Source of the DNA: Thermaceae bacterium
GTDB lineage: Bacteria; Deinococcota; Deinococci; Deinococcales; Marinithermaceae
NCBI GenBank assembly: GCA_027067955.1
Contig: JAMOUW010000014.1
Span: forward strand, 1-52,029
Reading direction: 5' to 3'
Length of the DNA: 52,029 bases
Shown: in pieces, positions 1 through 7,996 of the stretch
Layout: each line of letters opens with the position of its first letter
Numbering within the stretch: position 1 is the first letter of the stretch
Notes under the pieces: generated by a model
The model's input: the letters and a program-made list of their open reading frames with translations, nothing else
What the model was told of the DNA's origin: nothing
Database searches by the model: none
Translations under genes and position numbers: made by a program

Positions 1-1
1 G

Positions 2-82
2 GGCTCCTACGCCTTCAAGTTCTACACCACCGGAGGCAAGGTACTGGATAAGGGCGATAGGAAGTGTAACGCGAGTAAGTAG
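2..82 (+). CDS. C-terminal fragment of unknown protein
   Basis: The window opens inside a reading frame that ends at TAG 80-82. The 26 visible residues (ending KGDRKCNASK) are polar and basic and match no family I recognise. That the frame is coding rests on the strong hairpin terminator 29 bases downstream and the lack of a better explanation. The start and body lie outside the window. Confidence 0.5.
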   Translation, partial: GSYAFKFYTTGGKVLDKGDRKCNASK

Positions 83-110
83 CAAGATGGGTAGGGGCGG
101 CGGAGCCGCC

Positions 111-148
111 CAAAACACCACCGCACCTTCGGGTGCGGTGGTGTTTTG
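111..148 (+). terminator. Strong hairpin after the first gene
   Basis: A perfect 17-bp stem (111-127 with 132-148) is closed by a TTCG tetraloop. The outer stem is A-rich on one side and T-rich on the other (CAAAAC/GTTTTG), so it can stop transcription from either strand. It probably ends the gene that finishes at 82, and also any minus-strand transcript from the small gene at 268-489. Confidence 0.8.
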
Positions 149-267
149 GTTGAGGGGAGCAGCAAATGGGGCCCTGCGAATTCCGGAAGGAAAATCCGCT
201 CTCGCCCGCAAACAAGATAGCCGGTAATGAAAAAATAAACATCGGCCACCGTAAACCGCGACCCCCG

Positions 268-489
268 CTAGCGGCGCGGCCCCCCGAGGGGAACCCCGCC
301 CAAAAAACCGGCCACCGCCAAAACCAAACCCGCGGGGAACGGCTTTTGGGCCGCTCCGATGACAAAAGCGGCGACCAGCAACCCCAAAACGGGCCGCGCT
401 CTGCCCCAGCAACGCCCGGCAATATAGCCCAGTAACAGCGGCGCCGCCCAGAAAACAATACGCACAAGGACCACCGTTCCAGGTGTCAT
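268..489 (-). CDS. Small hypothetical membrane protein
   Basis: This 73-residue frame starts at ATG 489 and ends at TAG 268. It is very hydrophobic, with about three membrane segments (the stretch around VLVRIVFWAAPLLL, then GRARPVLGLLVAAFVIGAA, then AGLVLAVAGFLGG). I do not recognise it. There is no good ribosome binding site, and the longer in-frame start near 591 would run into the promoter of the TRAP operon, so I prefer 489. It is the only gene candidate between 83 and 657; the rest of that stretch appears non-coding. It could be a decayed gene. Confidence 0.4.
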   Translation of the reverse strand: MTPGTVVLVRIVFWAAPLLLGYIAGRCWGRARPVLGLLVAAFVIGAAQKPFPAGLVLAVAGFLGGVPLGGPRR

Positions 490-583
490 ATGCTGCAGTC
501 TACCCGGTGCGGATACCTGCTGAATGCGCCCTCCGTTGCACGGTTTTTGCCGTTGCCGACTCAAAAACGTAGGCCAAATGCCC

Positions 584-613
584 TTGAGCATGAGAACGCA
601 AGCCTTATAGAAT
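584..613 (+). promoter_or_regulatory. Candidate promoter of the TRAP operon
   Basis: TTGAGC at 584-589 is followed after 18 bases by TAGAAT at 608-613 (or after 16 bases by TATAGA). This places a transcription start about 35-40 bases before the ATG at 658, leaving room for the ribosome binding site CTGGAGGTGAAGG. This is a pattern match only. Confidence 0.4.
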
Positions 614-657
614 ACCTGGTGTAGGTATAACTATTCTGGACCTGGAGGTGAAGGTTT

Positions 658-1641
658 ATGTTCAAGCGAATCAGCATCCTCATCGGCGTCCTGGCACTAG
701 CCGCGCTGGCCCCCATGGCCTTCGCGGTAAAGCCCGTGACAATCAAGTTTTCATTCGTTACCACGCTGAACACTCCCAAAGGCAAAGCCGCCCAAGCGTT
801 CAAGGAATACGTAGAAAAGGCCTCGGGCGGGGCCATGAAGGTGGAGCTGTACCCGTCGAGCCAGCTGTATAAAGACAACGCCGAAGGCCTCAACGCGCTC
901 ATTTTCAACAATATCCAGCTGCTCGTACCTTCGGCCACCAAGCTGAAGGGCTACAACCCGGCCTTCCAGTTCGTGGACATGCCCTACCTGTTCCGCGACA
1001 ACGACCACTTCAAAAAGTTCACCCGCTCCGACGCCGCCAAGAAACTGCTGACCAGCCTGGAAAAGGCCGGCCTGGTGGGGCTCGGCTTCTGGCCCAACGG
1101 CTTCAAACACTTCACCGCCAACAAACCGCTGCGCCGCCCCGCCGACTTCAAGGGGCTCAAGTTCCGCACGCAAACCTCGGGCGTGCTGGAGGCGCAAATG
1201 AAGGCTCTGGGCGCCACCGCCGTACCCCTGGCTTTCTCTGAGGTATACCAGGCGCTGCAGCAAGGAGTGGTAGACGGCCAGGAAAACACCCTTTCCAATA
1301 TCTTTACTCAGCGCTACTACGAAGTACAGAAGTACCTATCGCTTACCGGCCATGGCCGCCTCGACTACGTAGTGATCACTAACAAGATCTTCCTCAACAG
1401 CCTCGACAAAGAGCAGAAAAAGATCTTCATGGACGGCATCGCCCACGCCAACGAAGTGGCCTTCGAAGAAGCGATCAAACTCAATGACGACGCCCTGGCC
1501 AAACTGAGCAAGCTGCTGGAAGTGGTGGAACTCAGCCCCGCAGACCGCGCCGCCATGGAAGCCGCCATGAAACCCGTATACGACGAGTACGGCCCCAAAG
1601 TGGGCTGGGACCTGATCAACGCTATTAAGGCTCTCAAATAG
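658..1641 (+). CDS. dctP: TRAP transporter substrate-binding protein, DctP family
   Basis: This is the periplasmic receptor of a tripartite ATP-independent transporter, which binds an organic acid and delivers it to the DctQM membrane pair. The 327-residue product has a signal peptide (about residues 1-23, cut after AFA) and the DctP-family landmark KFRTQ with Arg170, the residue that in this family normally pairs with the substrate carboxylate. It also has the downstream VDGQEN block near 205-210. Length is normal for the family. A good ribosome binding site (TGGAGGTG) precedes the ATG. The next two genes supply the membrane subunits. The substrate cannot be read from sequence; a C4-dicarboxylate or other carboxylate is likely. 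Confidence 0.93.
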   Translation: MFKRISILIGVLALAALAPMAFAVKPVTIKFSFVTTLNTPKGKAAQAFKEYVEKASGGAMKVELYPSSQLYKDNAEGLNALIFNNIQLLVPSATKLKGYNPAFQFVDMPYLFRDNDHFKKFTRSDAAKKLLTSLEKAGLVGLGFWPNGFKHFTANKPLRRPADFKGLKFRTQTSGVLEAQMKALGATAVPLAFSEVYQALQQGVVDGQENTLSNIFTQRYYEVQKYLSLTGHGRLDYVVITNKIFLNSLDKEQKKIFMDGIAHANEVAFEEAIKLNDDALAKLSKLLEVVELSPADRAAMEAAMKPVYDEYGPKVGWDLINAIKALK

Positions 1642-1669
1642 CCCGCACTCACCGGGTAGTACTTAGCCG

Positions 1670-1693
1670 CGCCGGGGGGCACGCCCCCCGGCG
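1670..1693 (+). promoter_or_regulatory. Intercistronic hairpin between dctP and dctQ
   Basis: CGCCGGGGGG (1670-1679) pairs perfectly with CCCCCCGGCG (1684-1693) across a CACG loop. No T-run follows, so it is not a clear terminator. Hairpins after the receptor gene in transporter operons commonly stabilise the upstream message or attenuate transcription, giving more receptor than membrane subunit. That role is inferred here. Confidence 0.6.
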
Positions 1694-1713
1694 ACGCACA
1701 CAGGAGGTGGAGC

Positions 1714-2295
1714 ATGGTAAGCACGCCCGAGCTCATGGCATGGACCGCGGTTGTAACCGTCATCATGCTGGCCCTGGCATGGCTTGCGGAACGGGTGCCC
1801 CCGCTAAAAACAACCATTTCCCTGGTGGAAGACGTGCTCGCAGCCTTGTTCCTGTCAGCCGGGCTGACGGTGGTCATGATCAGCGTGGTGACCCGCTACG
1901 TCTTCAACAACCCGCTGGGCTGGGCCGATGAATTCGCCCGGGTCTTCGTGGCCTGGGGCGCGATGTTTGGATTCTCGGTCGCGCTGCGCGAGCGGCGCCA
2001 CATTGGCGTGGACCTGCTCTACACCGCGGTGCCGGACCGCGTGAAACACGGCATGGATCTGCTTGCCAACCTCATCGGCCTGGTCTTCGCTGCATTTATG
2101 TCTGTTACCGGATGGAAGCTGATCGTGTTTTTAAAGATGCTGGGTCTTAAATCCATATATACCGACATACCCGAATGGATCTTGCAGCTAATCATTCCCC
2201 TCGGGTTCCTAATCTTCGCACTGCAGTTCGCCCTCAACCTGTTCGACGTAGTGCGGGGTCGTGAGCCCATACACGAGGAGGTGGCCGGGGTATGA
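1714..2295 (+). CDS. dctQ: TRAP transporter small permease subunit, DctQ family
   Basis: This is the small membrane subunit of the TRAP transporter. The 193-residue product has an extra N-terminal membrane helix (about residues 8-25), then the DctQ core of four helices with the typical block RYVFNNPLGWADEFARVF near residues 63-80, and RERRHIGVDLL after it. CAGGAGGTGG gives a strong ribosome binding site before ATG 1714. Its stop overlaps the dctM start (ATGA), so the two are translationally coupled. The added N-terminal helix makes it a little longer than the usual 160-180 residues. Confidence 0.93.
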   Translation: MVSTPELMAWTAVVTVIMLALAWLAERVPPLKTTISLVEDVLAALFLSAGLTVVMISVVTRYVFNNPLGWADEFARVFVAWGAMFGFSVALRERRHIGVDLLYTAVPDRVKHGMDLLANLIGLVFAAFMSVTGWKLIVFLKMLGLKSIYTDIPEWILQLIIPLGFLIFALQFALNLFDVVRGREPIHEEVAGV

Positions 2296-3581
2296 GCATA
2301 GGTCTGGCCATGACCATCCTTTTCGGCACCTTCATCGTGCTGCTTCTCGTGAGGGTCCCCATCGGCGTTTCTCTCGCCGTAGCCAGCCTGATAGCTTTCT
2401 GGGTGCAGGGGGACTTCAACATCCTGCAGGCGGCCTCGCGCATGTTCGAAGGAATAAACTCCTTCGCCCTGCTTGCCATCCCGGGATTCGTGTTCACCGG
2501 GGTGGTGATGGCTCGCGGGGGCATCGCCAAGTATCTTGTGGAGGCGGTGCGCGCCTGGGTGGGGCACGTTCCCGGAGGGCTGTCGGTGGTGGTGGTGGTT
2601 TCCTCGATGATCTTCGCGGCCATCTCGGGTTCCTCCCCCGCCACGGCCGCGGCCATTGGATCGGTGACGATCCCCGCGATGATCCAAAATGGTTATTCCA
2701 AGCGCTACGCCATGGGCCTTGTGGCCACATCGGGAACGCTGGGAATCCTCATTCCTCCCAGCATCACCATGATCATTTACGGAATCACCACCGATCAGTC
2801 GATTGGCAAACTTTTCATTGCCGGTATCATCCCCGGCATACTTCTGGGCGGTAGCCTGATAGCCTTCGCCATCTGGTACGCGGTCAAGAACAACTACGGC
2901 CGCCTGCCGCGGGCCGACTGGCCCGAACGCTGGCGGGCGCTCGTGGTGGCTCTTCCCGGGGCATTCCTGCCCTTCCTGATCATGGGCACGATCTACAGCG
3001 GAATCGCAACCCCGACCGAGTCCTCGGTTATCGCTCTCTTCTATGCCGTTTTGGTAAGCATATTCATTTACCGGGAAACCACCTGGCGCGACTGGATCGA
3101 AATAGTGCGCGAGAGTGTAAGCATCACGTCGATGATCTATCTGATCGTAGCCGCAGCCATGCTCTTCTCGCTATACATGACCCAAAAGCAGGTGCCGCAA
3201 CTTGCGGCGGAATGGATTGCCGCCAACGGAATGGGCCGCTATGCGGTCTTCGCCGTCACCTCGGGCATGTTCATCATTTTAGGGATGTTCCTTGAGGCCG
3301 TTTCCATCATCCTCATCACGCTGCCAGTACTGCAGCCCATTTTGGAAACCGTGGGTATAAACTTGATTCACTTCGCCGTGGTGATGACCATCAGCATGGA
3401 GCTGGCCATGATTACGCCGCCGGTAGGACTGAACCTGTTCGTGATCTCGGGTATCACCCGGGCGCCGCTCGGCGAGGTGGTGCGCGGGGTGATTCCCTTC
3501 TACTCGGTGCTGCTTTTCGTGCTGGTACTTCTCATCATTTTCCCCGGACTGAGCCTCTGGCTGCCAAGCTTGATGAAATAG
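2292..3581 (+). CDS. dctM: TRAP transporter large permease subunit, DctM family
   Basis: This is the 12-helix translocation subunit of the TRAP transporter, which uses a sodium or proton gradient. At 429 residues it has the standard length. Family blocks are easy to see: the N-terminal RVPIGVSLAVASL, ISGSSPATAAAIGSVTIPAM near residues 112-131, GTLGILIPPSI near 147, and the C-terminal ITPPVGLNLFVISG. It starts within the dctQ stop and ends just before a terminator that lies in the convergent cupin gene. Confidence 0.95.
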   Translation: MSIGLAMTILFGTFIVLLLVRVPIGVSLAVASLIAFWVQGDFNILQAASRMFEGINSFALLAIPGFVFTGVVMARGGIAKYLVEAVRAWVGHVPGGLSVVVVVSSMIFAAISGSSPATAAAIGSVTIPAMIQNGYSKRYAMGLVATSGTLGILIPPSITMIIYGITTDQSIGKLFIAGIIPGILLGGSLIAFAIWYAVKNNYGRLPRADWPERWRALVVALPGAFLPFLIMGTIYSGIATPTESSVIALFYAVLVSIFIYRETTWRDWIEIVRESVSITSMIYLIVAAAMLFSLYMTQKQVPQLAAEWIAANGMGRYAVFAVTSGMFIILGMFLEAVSIILITLPVLQPILETVGINLIHFAVVMTISMELAMITPPVGLNLFVISGITRAPLGEVVRGVIPFYSVLLFVLVLLIIFPGLSLWLPSLMK

Positions 3582-3594
3582 AAAGGATGCGAAC

Positions 3595-3960
3595 CTAACC
3601 CGCGCCCGGGCCCTGACCCGGGCGCTTTTTCTTGCGGGCGCACTCCGGGTGGGGTGCTACCACCACCAGCGCCACCGCCGGTTCGTCCGCAGTGTTCTCA
3701 AGGGAGTTCGTCTGCCCCGCAGGAACGCGCACGGCCTGGCCCGCGCGCAGGTCGGCGGTCTCGTTGTTGATAGTCATACGCAAACGCCCGCGCAACACGT
3801 AAACAACCTTGTCAGCCCGCCTGAAGGCAAAGGGTTTTTGCAACTGCCCCGGGAGCAGGGTGTAGAGATCGTAATACATGTGGGGCGAGTCGAAAACGGG
3901 GATCTTCTGCTTCTTCTCGGGGTCGAAGCGAACGAGATCTTCAAGCGTACGGATCTCCAT
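3595..3960 (-). CDS. Small single-domain cupin protein
   Basis: This 121-residue protein has one cupin barrel. The first motif region runs through PFAFRRADKVVYVLRGRLRM and the second through GQAVRVPAGQTNSLEN. Several usual metal-binding His residues are replaced (no GxHxH in motif 1), so an enzyme activity is uncertain; small-molecule binding or sensing is possible. I chose ATG 3960 over the in-frame GTG 3966 because GGAGG sits 9 bases before the ATG. It overlaps the end of the upstream ATPase gene by 20 bases and is probably co-transcribed with it. Its 3' end doubles as the TRAP-operon terminator. Confidence 0.8.
   Translation of the reverse strand: MEIRTLEDLVRFDPEKKQKIPVFDSPHMYYDLYTLLPGQLQKPFAFRRADKVVYVLRGRLRMTINNETADLRAGQAVRVPAGQTNSLENTADEPAVALVVVAPHPECARKKKRPGQGPGAG
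3602..3630 (+). terminator. Terminator of the TRAP operon
   Basis: GCGCCCGGG (3602-3610) pairs with CCCGGGCGC (3617-3625), and TTTTT follows at 3626-3630. This is a textbook intrinsic terminator for the plus-strand dctPQM operon. It is embedded in the last codons of the convergent cupin gene, where it encodes the odd Lys/Pro/Gly-rich tail RKKKRPGQGPGAG. Confidence 0.88.
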
Positions 3961-4840
3961 CTTCACCGTCCTCCAGGATGCGCGCCAGTTCCAGTAAATC
4001 GCCGGGGTTGAGGGGGTTTTTCTCCAGCTCGGGCAGCTCGCGAACCGGAACGGGACTCTCCCGCCGCCAGCTTTCCACCCAGCTTCGCTGCTGGGTCAGC
4101 TTGGCCCGGTAGAAGGCACAATCCGGGCAGGCTTCCCGGGGCAGTACCCGGTTCAACACCGCACGCTCGAGCCCGATGCCGAAGCGTTCGAGCGCGTCCA
4201 TGAGCTCGAGACCCTGCACCACCGGCAAGCGCTCGGGCTGGGCCACCACCCAGGCGCGCGTCCGGGCGCGCAGCATCTCCAGGATGCGCCCCGTCAGCTC
4301 GCGCCAGCCCTCGATCAGCGCGGTGGGGTCGGCACCGCTCATGTAACCGTGCAAACGCAGATAGATCCTGTGGGCCTGGGTGAGGTGGTCGTAGAAGAGC
4401 GTCTGGGCCTCGAGGAGCGCCAGCGTGCCCGCGGTAGGGGCGGAATCCCAAATGATGCGGTCGTAGCGGCCCGAATCGAGCTCGTCCAGCAGGTAGCTGA
4501 GCAGGAACTCCTCCTCCAGCCCGGGTACCCCCTCGATGTACTCGAGGATGTCGCGCTCCACCGGAAGCAGGGCGCTGATGACCTGATATATTTCCTCGCC
4601 AAAACGCTCGCGCCAGCGCGCCAGCACCGCGCGCCGGGTCAGCTCGACCGCGAAGAGCCCGGGGGTCACTTCGCCCAGCTCGTCCGAAACCCCGGGAAAT
4701 ATCTGCCCCAAGGCCCCGGTGGGATCGGTAGAAAGGAGCAACACTCTTTCGCCTCTTTGTACCGCATGCAGCGCCAAAGCGCTGGCCACCGTGGTCTTGC
4801 CCACGCCACCCTTGCCCGCCACCAAGCGCACCGTAGTCAT
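3941..4840 (-). CDS. ArsA/Get3-family ATPase
   Basis: This is a soluble P-loop ATPase of the ArsA/GET3 family, which includes arsenite-pump ATPases and tail-anchored protein targeting factors. The 299-residue product has the deviant Walker A GKGGVGKTT at 9-17, a switch I STDPTGALGQ near 37-46, and a switch II DSAPTAGT at 132-139. CPDC at 238-241 matches the CxxC that in eukaryotic Get3 holds zinc at the dimer interface. No arsB or arsR gene is nearby, so arsenic resistance is not supported. I chose ATG 4840 rather than the upstream in-frame start because TACCCT lies 6 bases before it, the leaderless pattern of this window. Confidence 0.88.
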   Translation of the reverse strand: MTTVRLVAGKGGVGKTTVASALALHAVQRGERVLLLSTDPTGALGQIFPGVSDELGEVTPGLFAVELTRRAVLARWRERFGEEIYQVISALLPVERDILEYIEGVPGLEEEFLLSYLLDELDSGRYDRIIWDSAPTAGTLALLEAQTLFYDHLTQAHRIYLRLHGYMSGADPTALIEGWRELTGRILEMLRARTRAWVVAQPERLPVVQGLELMDALERFGIGLERAVLNRVLPREACPDCAFYRAKLTQQRSWVESWRRESPVPVRELPELEKNPLNPGDLLELARILEDGEDGDPYA

Positions 4841-4846
4841 ATACCC

Positions 4847-4878
4847 AGGGTACTTCTCAGGTGCACCCCGGGTAACCT
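4847..4878. promoter_or_regulatory. Divergent leaderless promoters
   Basis: The 44-base gap between two divergent genes holds a minus-strand TTACCC-17-TACCCT pair whose -10 (4852-4847) ends 6 bases before ATG 4840. It also holds a plus-strand TAACCT (4873-4878) that ends 6 bases before GTG 4885. The two promoters overlap, so the genes may compete for polymerase. Confidence 0.5.
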
Positions 4879-4884
4879 GGAGGC

Positions 4885-5271
4885 GTGACCTATGAGGAAT
4901 TCGCGGACCTGGTGGCACGACTGTGGGAGGAAATACCCGAGGAGTTCAAGCGCGAGCTGCAGGGGGTGCACGTGCTGCCGCAACTGAAGAAAGACCCCGG
5001 CGGTCTGCCCGGGGTGGTGCGGATGGGCGAGTACACCGATCCCGGCCCGCCCTCGGTCTTCGCCGGCGGCGTGCACCTGGGGCGCCACATAGCCCTTTAC
5101 TACGGTTCTTTCGCGGAAATAGCCCGCAACAGGCCTAATTTCGACTGGGAGGCGCAAGCCTGGGAAACCCTGCTTCACGAGCTGCGCCACCACGTCGAAA
5201 GCCTGGCCTGGCGCGACGATCTGGTGCAGGAGGACATCCGGCATCTCCAGGAACTGAAGCGACGGCTCTAG
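4885..5271 (+). CDS. Minimal zincin-type metallopeptidase family protein
   Basis: This 128-residue protein belongs to the small zincin-like (minimal metalloprotease) family common in bacteria. The HExxH motif is HELRHH at 98-103, followed by an acidic, His-containing tail. N-terminal EEFADLVARLWEEIPEEF is the typical amphipathic start of the family. It has no signal peptide, so it is cytoplasmic. The start is GTG, 6 bases after TAACCT. Its TAG stop overlaps the stop of the convergent TSUP gene through a shared CTAG. The substrate of these proteins is unknown. Confidence 0.83.
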   Translation: MTYEEFADLVARLWEEIPEEFKRELQGVHVLPQLKKDPGGLPGVVRMGEYTDPGPPSVFAGGVHLGRHIALYYGSFAEIARNRPNFDWEAQAWETLLHELRHHVESLAWRDDLVQEDIRHLQELKRRL

Positions 5272-5996
5272 AACAAGCCCATGAGCTTTAGCGCCAGCGG
5301 GACCAGCAGCAGCGCCACCGCCCGCATCCGCCCCCGCTGCGGCAGCTTTTCGAACAACCTCGCACCCAGCCACAAACCCGCCAGCGTGCCCGGGAGGCTC
5401 GACAGCGCAATACCGGCGAGCTCCGCCGTCAGCAGGCCTGCTTGCCAGTTGGCCAGCGTCCACGCCAGCGTGCCAAGGCCGAAAGCGCTGGTAAAGATAG
5501 CACGCATGGCCGCGGGCGGATAACGCAGCGGCAGATAGAAAAACAGCGGCAGCGCCCCCGCGCCCAGCGCCCCCACCAGGAGGCCGCCCGCAACCATCAC
5601 CAGCGCCAGGCGTAAGAGCTCGGCAGCGTCCGGGGGCGGCGCGATCCGGGGAACGGGCAGGCGCATGAGGCTCCAAAGCGCAAAGGCGAGCAGCACCAGC
5701 CCCAGGGCGAACCTGAGCCGCGCCTCGGGGAGCGATACGAGCAAACGCGTGCCCAGGACCAGCCCCAGGGCGTAAGCGGCGGCTGCGGGAAGGTCGCGCC
5801 GGGGCTCGAGCCCCCCGCGCACCAGCCAGAGCATTGGCAAGTTGGCGAGAAAGAGCAGAAAGGCGGTATAGGGTACGACCTCGCGCAGCGGCCAGAAGAA
5901 ACTCAGCAGCGGCACTATGAACAGCGCGGGGCCGAATCCCGCCAGCCCCTTGACGGCGAAGGCGAAAAGGGCCAGCAGGTTGAGCGCCGCCAGCAC
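5268..5996 (-). CDS. TSUP (TauE/SafE) family membrane permease
   Basis: This 242-residue protein has about eight membrane helices in two repeats; the N-terminal repeat carries the family signature GLAGFGPALFIVPLL at about residues 17-31, and a second GALGAGALPLFFYLP occurs near 141-155. TSUP permeases move small sulfur or organic anions such as sulfite, sulfoacetate or taurine-derived compounds; the substrate here is unknown. The start is GTG 5996, three bases after the stop of the phosphatase gene, with GGAAGGG as ribosome binding site, so the two form an operon. Confidence 0.85.
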   Translation of the reverse strand: MLAALNLLALFAFAVKGLAGFGPALFIVPLLSFFWPLREVVPYTAFLLFLANLPMLWLVRGGLEPRRDLPAAAAYALGLVLGTRLLVSLPEARLRFALGLVLLAFALWSLMRLPVPRIAPPPDAAELLRLALVMVAGGLLVGALGAGALPLFFYLPLRYPPAAMRAIFTSAFGLGTLAWTLANWQAGLLTAELAGIALSSLPGTLAGLWLGARLFEKLPQRGRMRAVALLLVPLALKLMGLF

Positions 5997-5999
5997 CGG

Positions 6000-6626
6000 C
6001 TACCCTTCCAGATCCCAGCCGCTTTCCAGGTGAGCGGCGTCCCCTACAGTATGTACGAAGCCCCCTCCGCCGACGCCCTCGGGGAAATGCAGCCGGGTTA
6101 TAGAAGTGTTTTCGAGGCGGATGCGCCAGGGGGCTGCATTCTTCATTTCCAGCACCCCGAGCACCGCGGCCCGGATTGCTCCGCCGTGAGATACGACGAG
6201 GTGCCTGCCCTCGTCTAATCCCCCCAAAAAAGACCAGATCCGGTCATAGAGTTCGGCCAGGGTCTCGCCGCCGGGGAAGCGCGTACTCCAGGGGTCCTCG
6301 CGCGAGCGCGCCACGTAATCGGCGTAGCGCTCCTGAACCTGAACGCGGGAAAGACCGGAAAGCTCGCCCACGCAGACCTCGCGCAAACGGCGGTCGCGCC
6401 GCACGGCCAGCCCCAAACGTCCGGCGACTATTTGCGCCGTTTCCAGCGCGCGCTCCAGGTCGGAGGAGTAAAGAGCCGTCCAGGTCAAACCCAGCCGCTC
6501 CAGCCGCGCGGCCAGCCGCCGGGCCTGGGCGCGCCCCTCGGGTGCCAGGGGTACGTCGCGCTGCCCCTGCCAGATGCCCTCCTGGTTGTGAGCGGTTACG
6601 CCGTGGCGCAAGAACCAGACTTCCAC
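6000..6626 (-). CDS. Histidine phosphatase family protein (PGM/CobC-like)
   Basis: This is a branch-1 histidine phosphatase that transfers phosphate through a phospho-His intermediate. The 208-residue product has the catalytic RHG at 7-9 (His8), an acid block REVCVGELSG at 82-91, and the second catalytic His147 in VVSHGGAIR. Such enzymes include alpha-ribazole phosphatases and phosphoserine phosphatases; nothing nearby points to cobalamin, so I leave the substrate open. The start is GTG with GGTGGAGG upstream. It is the first gene of a pair with the TSUP permease. Confidence 0.87.
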   Translation of the reverse strand: MEVWFLRHGVTAHNQEGIWQGQRDVPLAPEGRAQARRLAARLERLGLTWTALYSSDLERALETAQIVAGRLGLAVRRDRRLREVCVGELSGLSRVQVQERYADYVARSREDPWSTRFPGGETLAELYDRIWSFLGGLDEGRHLVVSHGGAIRAAVLGVLEMKNAAPWRIRLENTSITRLHFPEGVGGGGFVHTVGDAAHLESGWDLEG

Positions 6627-6664
6627 GCCTCCACCCTATCACCGCGCCCCGGTAGACTGGGGCC

Positions 6665-7996
6665 GTGAAAACAGTAGCCGAACTCGTGCGGGACTACGCC
6701 CGCGGCGTCCGCGACCCCGTTCGCGAGGCCGAGCGCGTCCTCGAGCGGCTCGAGCCGAGGCCGCTGGTGGCGGTCGCGACCCGGGAACGAGCCCTGGCCG
6801 CCGCCCGCGCCAGCGCCAGGCGTTACGCCGCGGGCCACCCCCTGGGACCGCTCGACGGGGTTCCCGTGCTGGTAAAAGACCTGCTGGATATGACCGGCAG
6901 CGTCACCGCGGCGGGCTCGGCGGTGCTGGCGCGGCTGCGCCCTCCGGCCCGCAGGGACGCGGCCGCGGTGCAAAACCTGGAGCGCGCGGGGGCGCTGATA
7001 GCGGGCAAGAGCCAGCTCAACGAACTGGCGTTCTCGGGACTGGGGCTCAACCCCCACTTCGGTACCCCCGAAAACGCCCTGCAGCCGGAGTGGGTTCCGG
7101 GCGGGTCCTCCTCGGGCTCGGCGGTGGCGGTGGCCCGCGGCCTCGCGCCCCTGGCCGTGGGGACCGACACCGGCGGCTCGGTGCGTATACCCGCAGCCTT
7201 CAACGGGCTGGTGGGCTTTAAACCCAGCGACGGCCGCATCCCCACCCAGGGGGTCACGCCGCTGGCCCCTACCCTCGACACCGTCGGCCCCATTGCCTCC
7301 AGCGTGGCGGACGCCTGGGCGCTGTTTCTGGCGCTCGCCGGTGAAGAGCCGCTGCCGCTCGAGCCCCACCGCGAGGGCCCCGCCCGCCTGCTGGTACCCC
7401 AGGAGCAGCTGGAGCGCAGCCACCCCGAGGCGCGCCAGCCCGTCCTGGACGCGCTTGACGGGCTGGCCGCAGCCGGGTTCGAGATCGTCGTGGAGGACGT
7501 TCCCGAGCTTGCCGAGGTCTACCGCCTCTACCGCGAACTGGGTCCGCTTGCGGCCCACGAAGCGCTGGCGCTCTATCGCGGCCTCATCGAAGAGCACGGC
7601 GCGGAGATGGACCCGCGGGTGGTGACCCGCATCCTTGCCGTAGCGGACCGCGACCCCCGCGACTACCACCGCCTGCTGAGCGAACGGAGCCGCCGCGTGC
7701 CAGCATTCTGGACCCGCCACCGCGACCGCGACGCCATCGCCCTGCCCACCACGCCCGCACCGCCGCCGTTGCTGAGCGAGGTCGAGGTCTCGGAGGCGGC
7801 CTTCTTTAGCGCCAACGACCGGGCGCTGGCCCACACCATGCTCTTCAACTTTTACGCGGGCCCGGCCCTTAACCTGCCCCTCGCTCCCGGAACGGGGCTG
7901 ATGCTGGCCGCCGCCCCCGGGCGCGACGCCGCCCTCTTCGCGCTCGCCGCGCGCGCGGAAGAGGCGCTGGGAACCGGCGGTACGATGGGTAAATGA
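6665..7996 (+). CDS. Amidase signature family hydrolase
   Basis: This 443-residue enzyme hydrolyses an amide bond using a Ser-cisSer-Lys triad. Lys71 (VLVKD), the cis-Ser in GGSSSGS at 146-152, and nucleophile Ser172 in GTDTGGSVR are all present. It lacks the partners that would make it a GatA subunit of the tRNA amidotransferase, and its C-terminal half is divergent, so it is more likely an allophanate hydrolase- or general amidase-like enzyme. GTG 6665 is preceded by TAGACT with a 6-base gap, so it is probably leaderless. Its last codons hold the promoter of the aldolase gene that overlaps it. Confidence 0.88.
   Translation: MKTVAELVRDYARGVRDPVREAERVLERLEPRPLVAVATRERALAAARASARRYAAGHPLGPLDGVPVLVKDLLDMTGSVTAAGSAVLARLRPPARRDAAAVQNLERAGALIAGKSQLNELAFSGLGLNPHFGTPENALQPEWVPGGSSSGSAVAVARGLAPLAVGTDTGGSVRIPAAFNGLVGFKPSDGRIPTQGVTPLAPTLDTVGPIASSVADAWALFLALAGEEPLPLEPHREGPARLLVPQEQLERSHPEARQPVLDALDGLAAAGFEIVVEDVPELAEVYRLYRELGPLAAHEALALYRGLIEEHGAEMDPRVVTRILAVADRDPRDYHRLLSERSRRVPAFWTRHRDRDAIALPTTPAPPPLLSEVEVSEAAFFSANDRALAHTMLFNFYAGPALNLPLAPGTGLMLAAAPGRDAALFALAARAEEALGTGGTMGK

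Noticed and set aside
6596-7834. 412-codon minus-strand frame opposite the amidase
   Set aside because: Shadow of the amidase gene, which carries the full Ser-cisSer-Lys signature.
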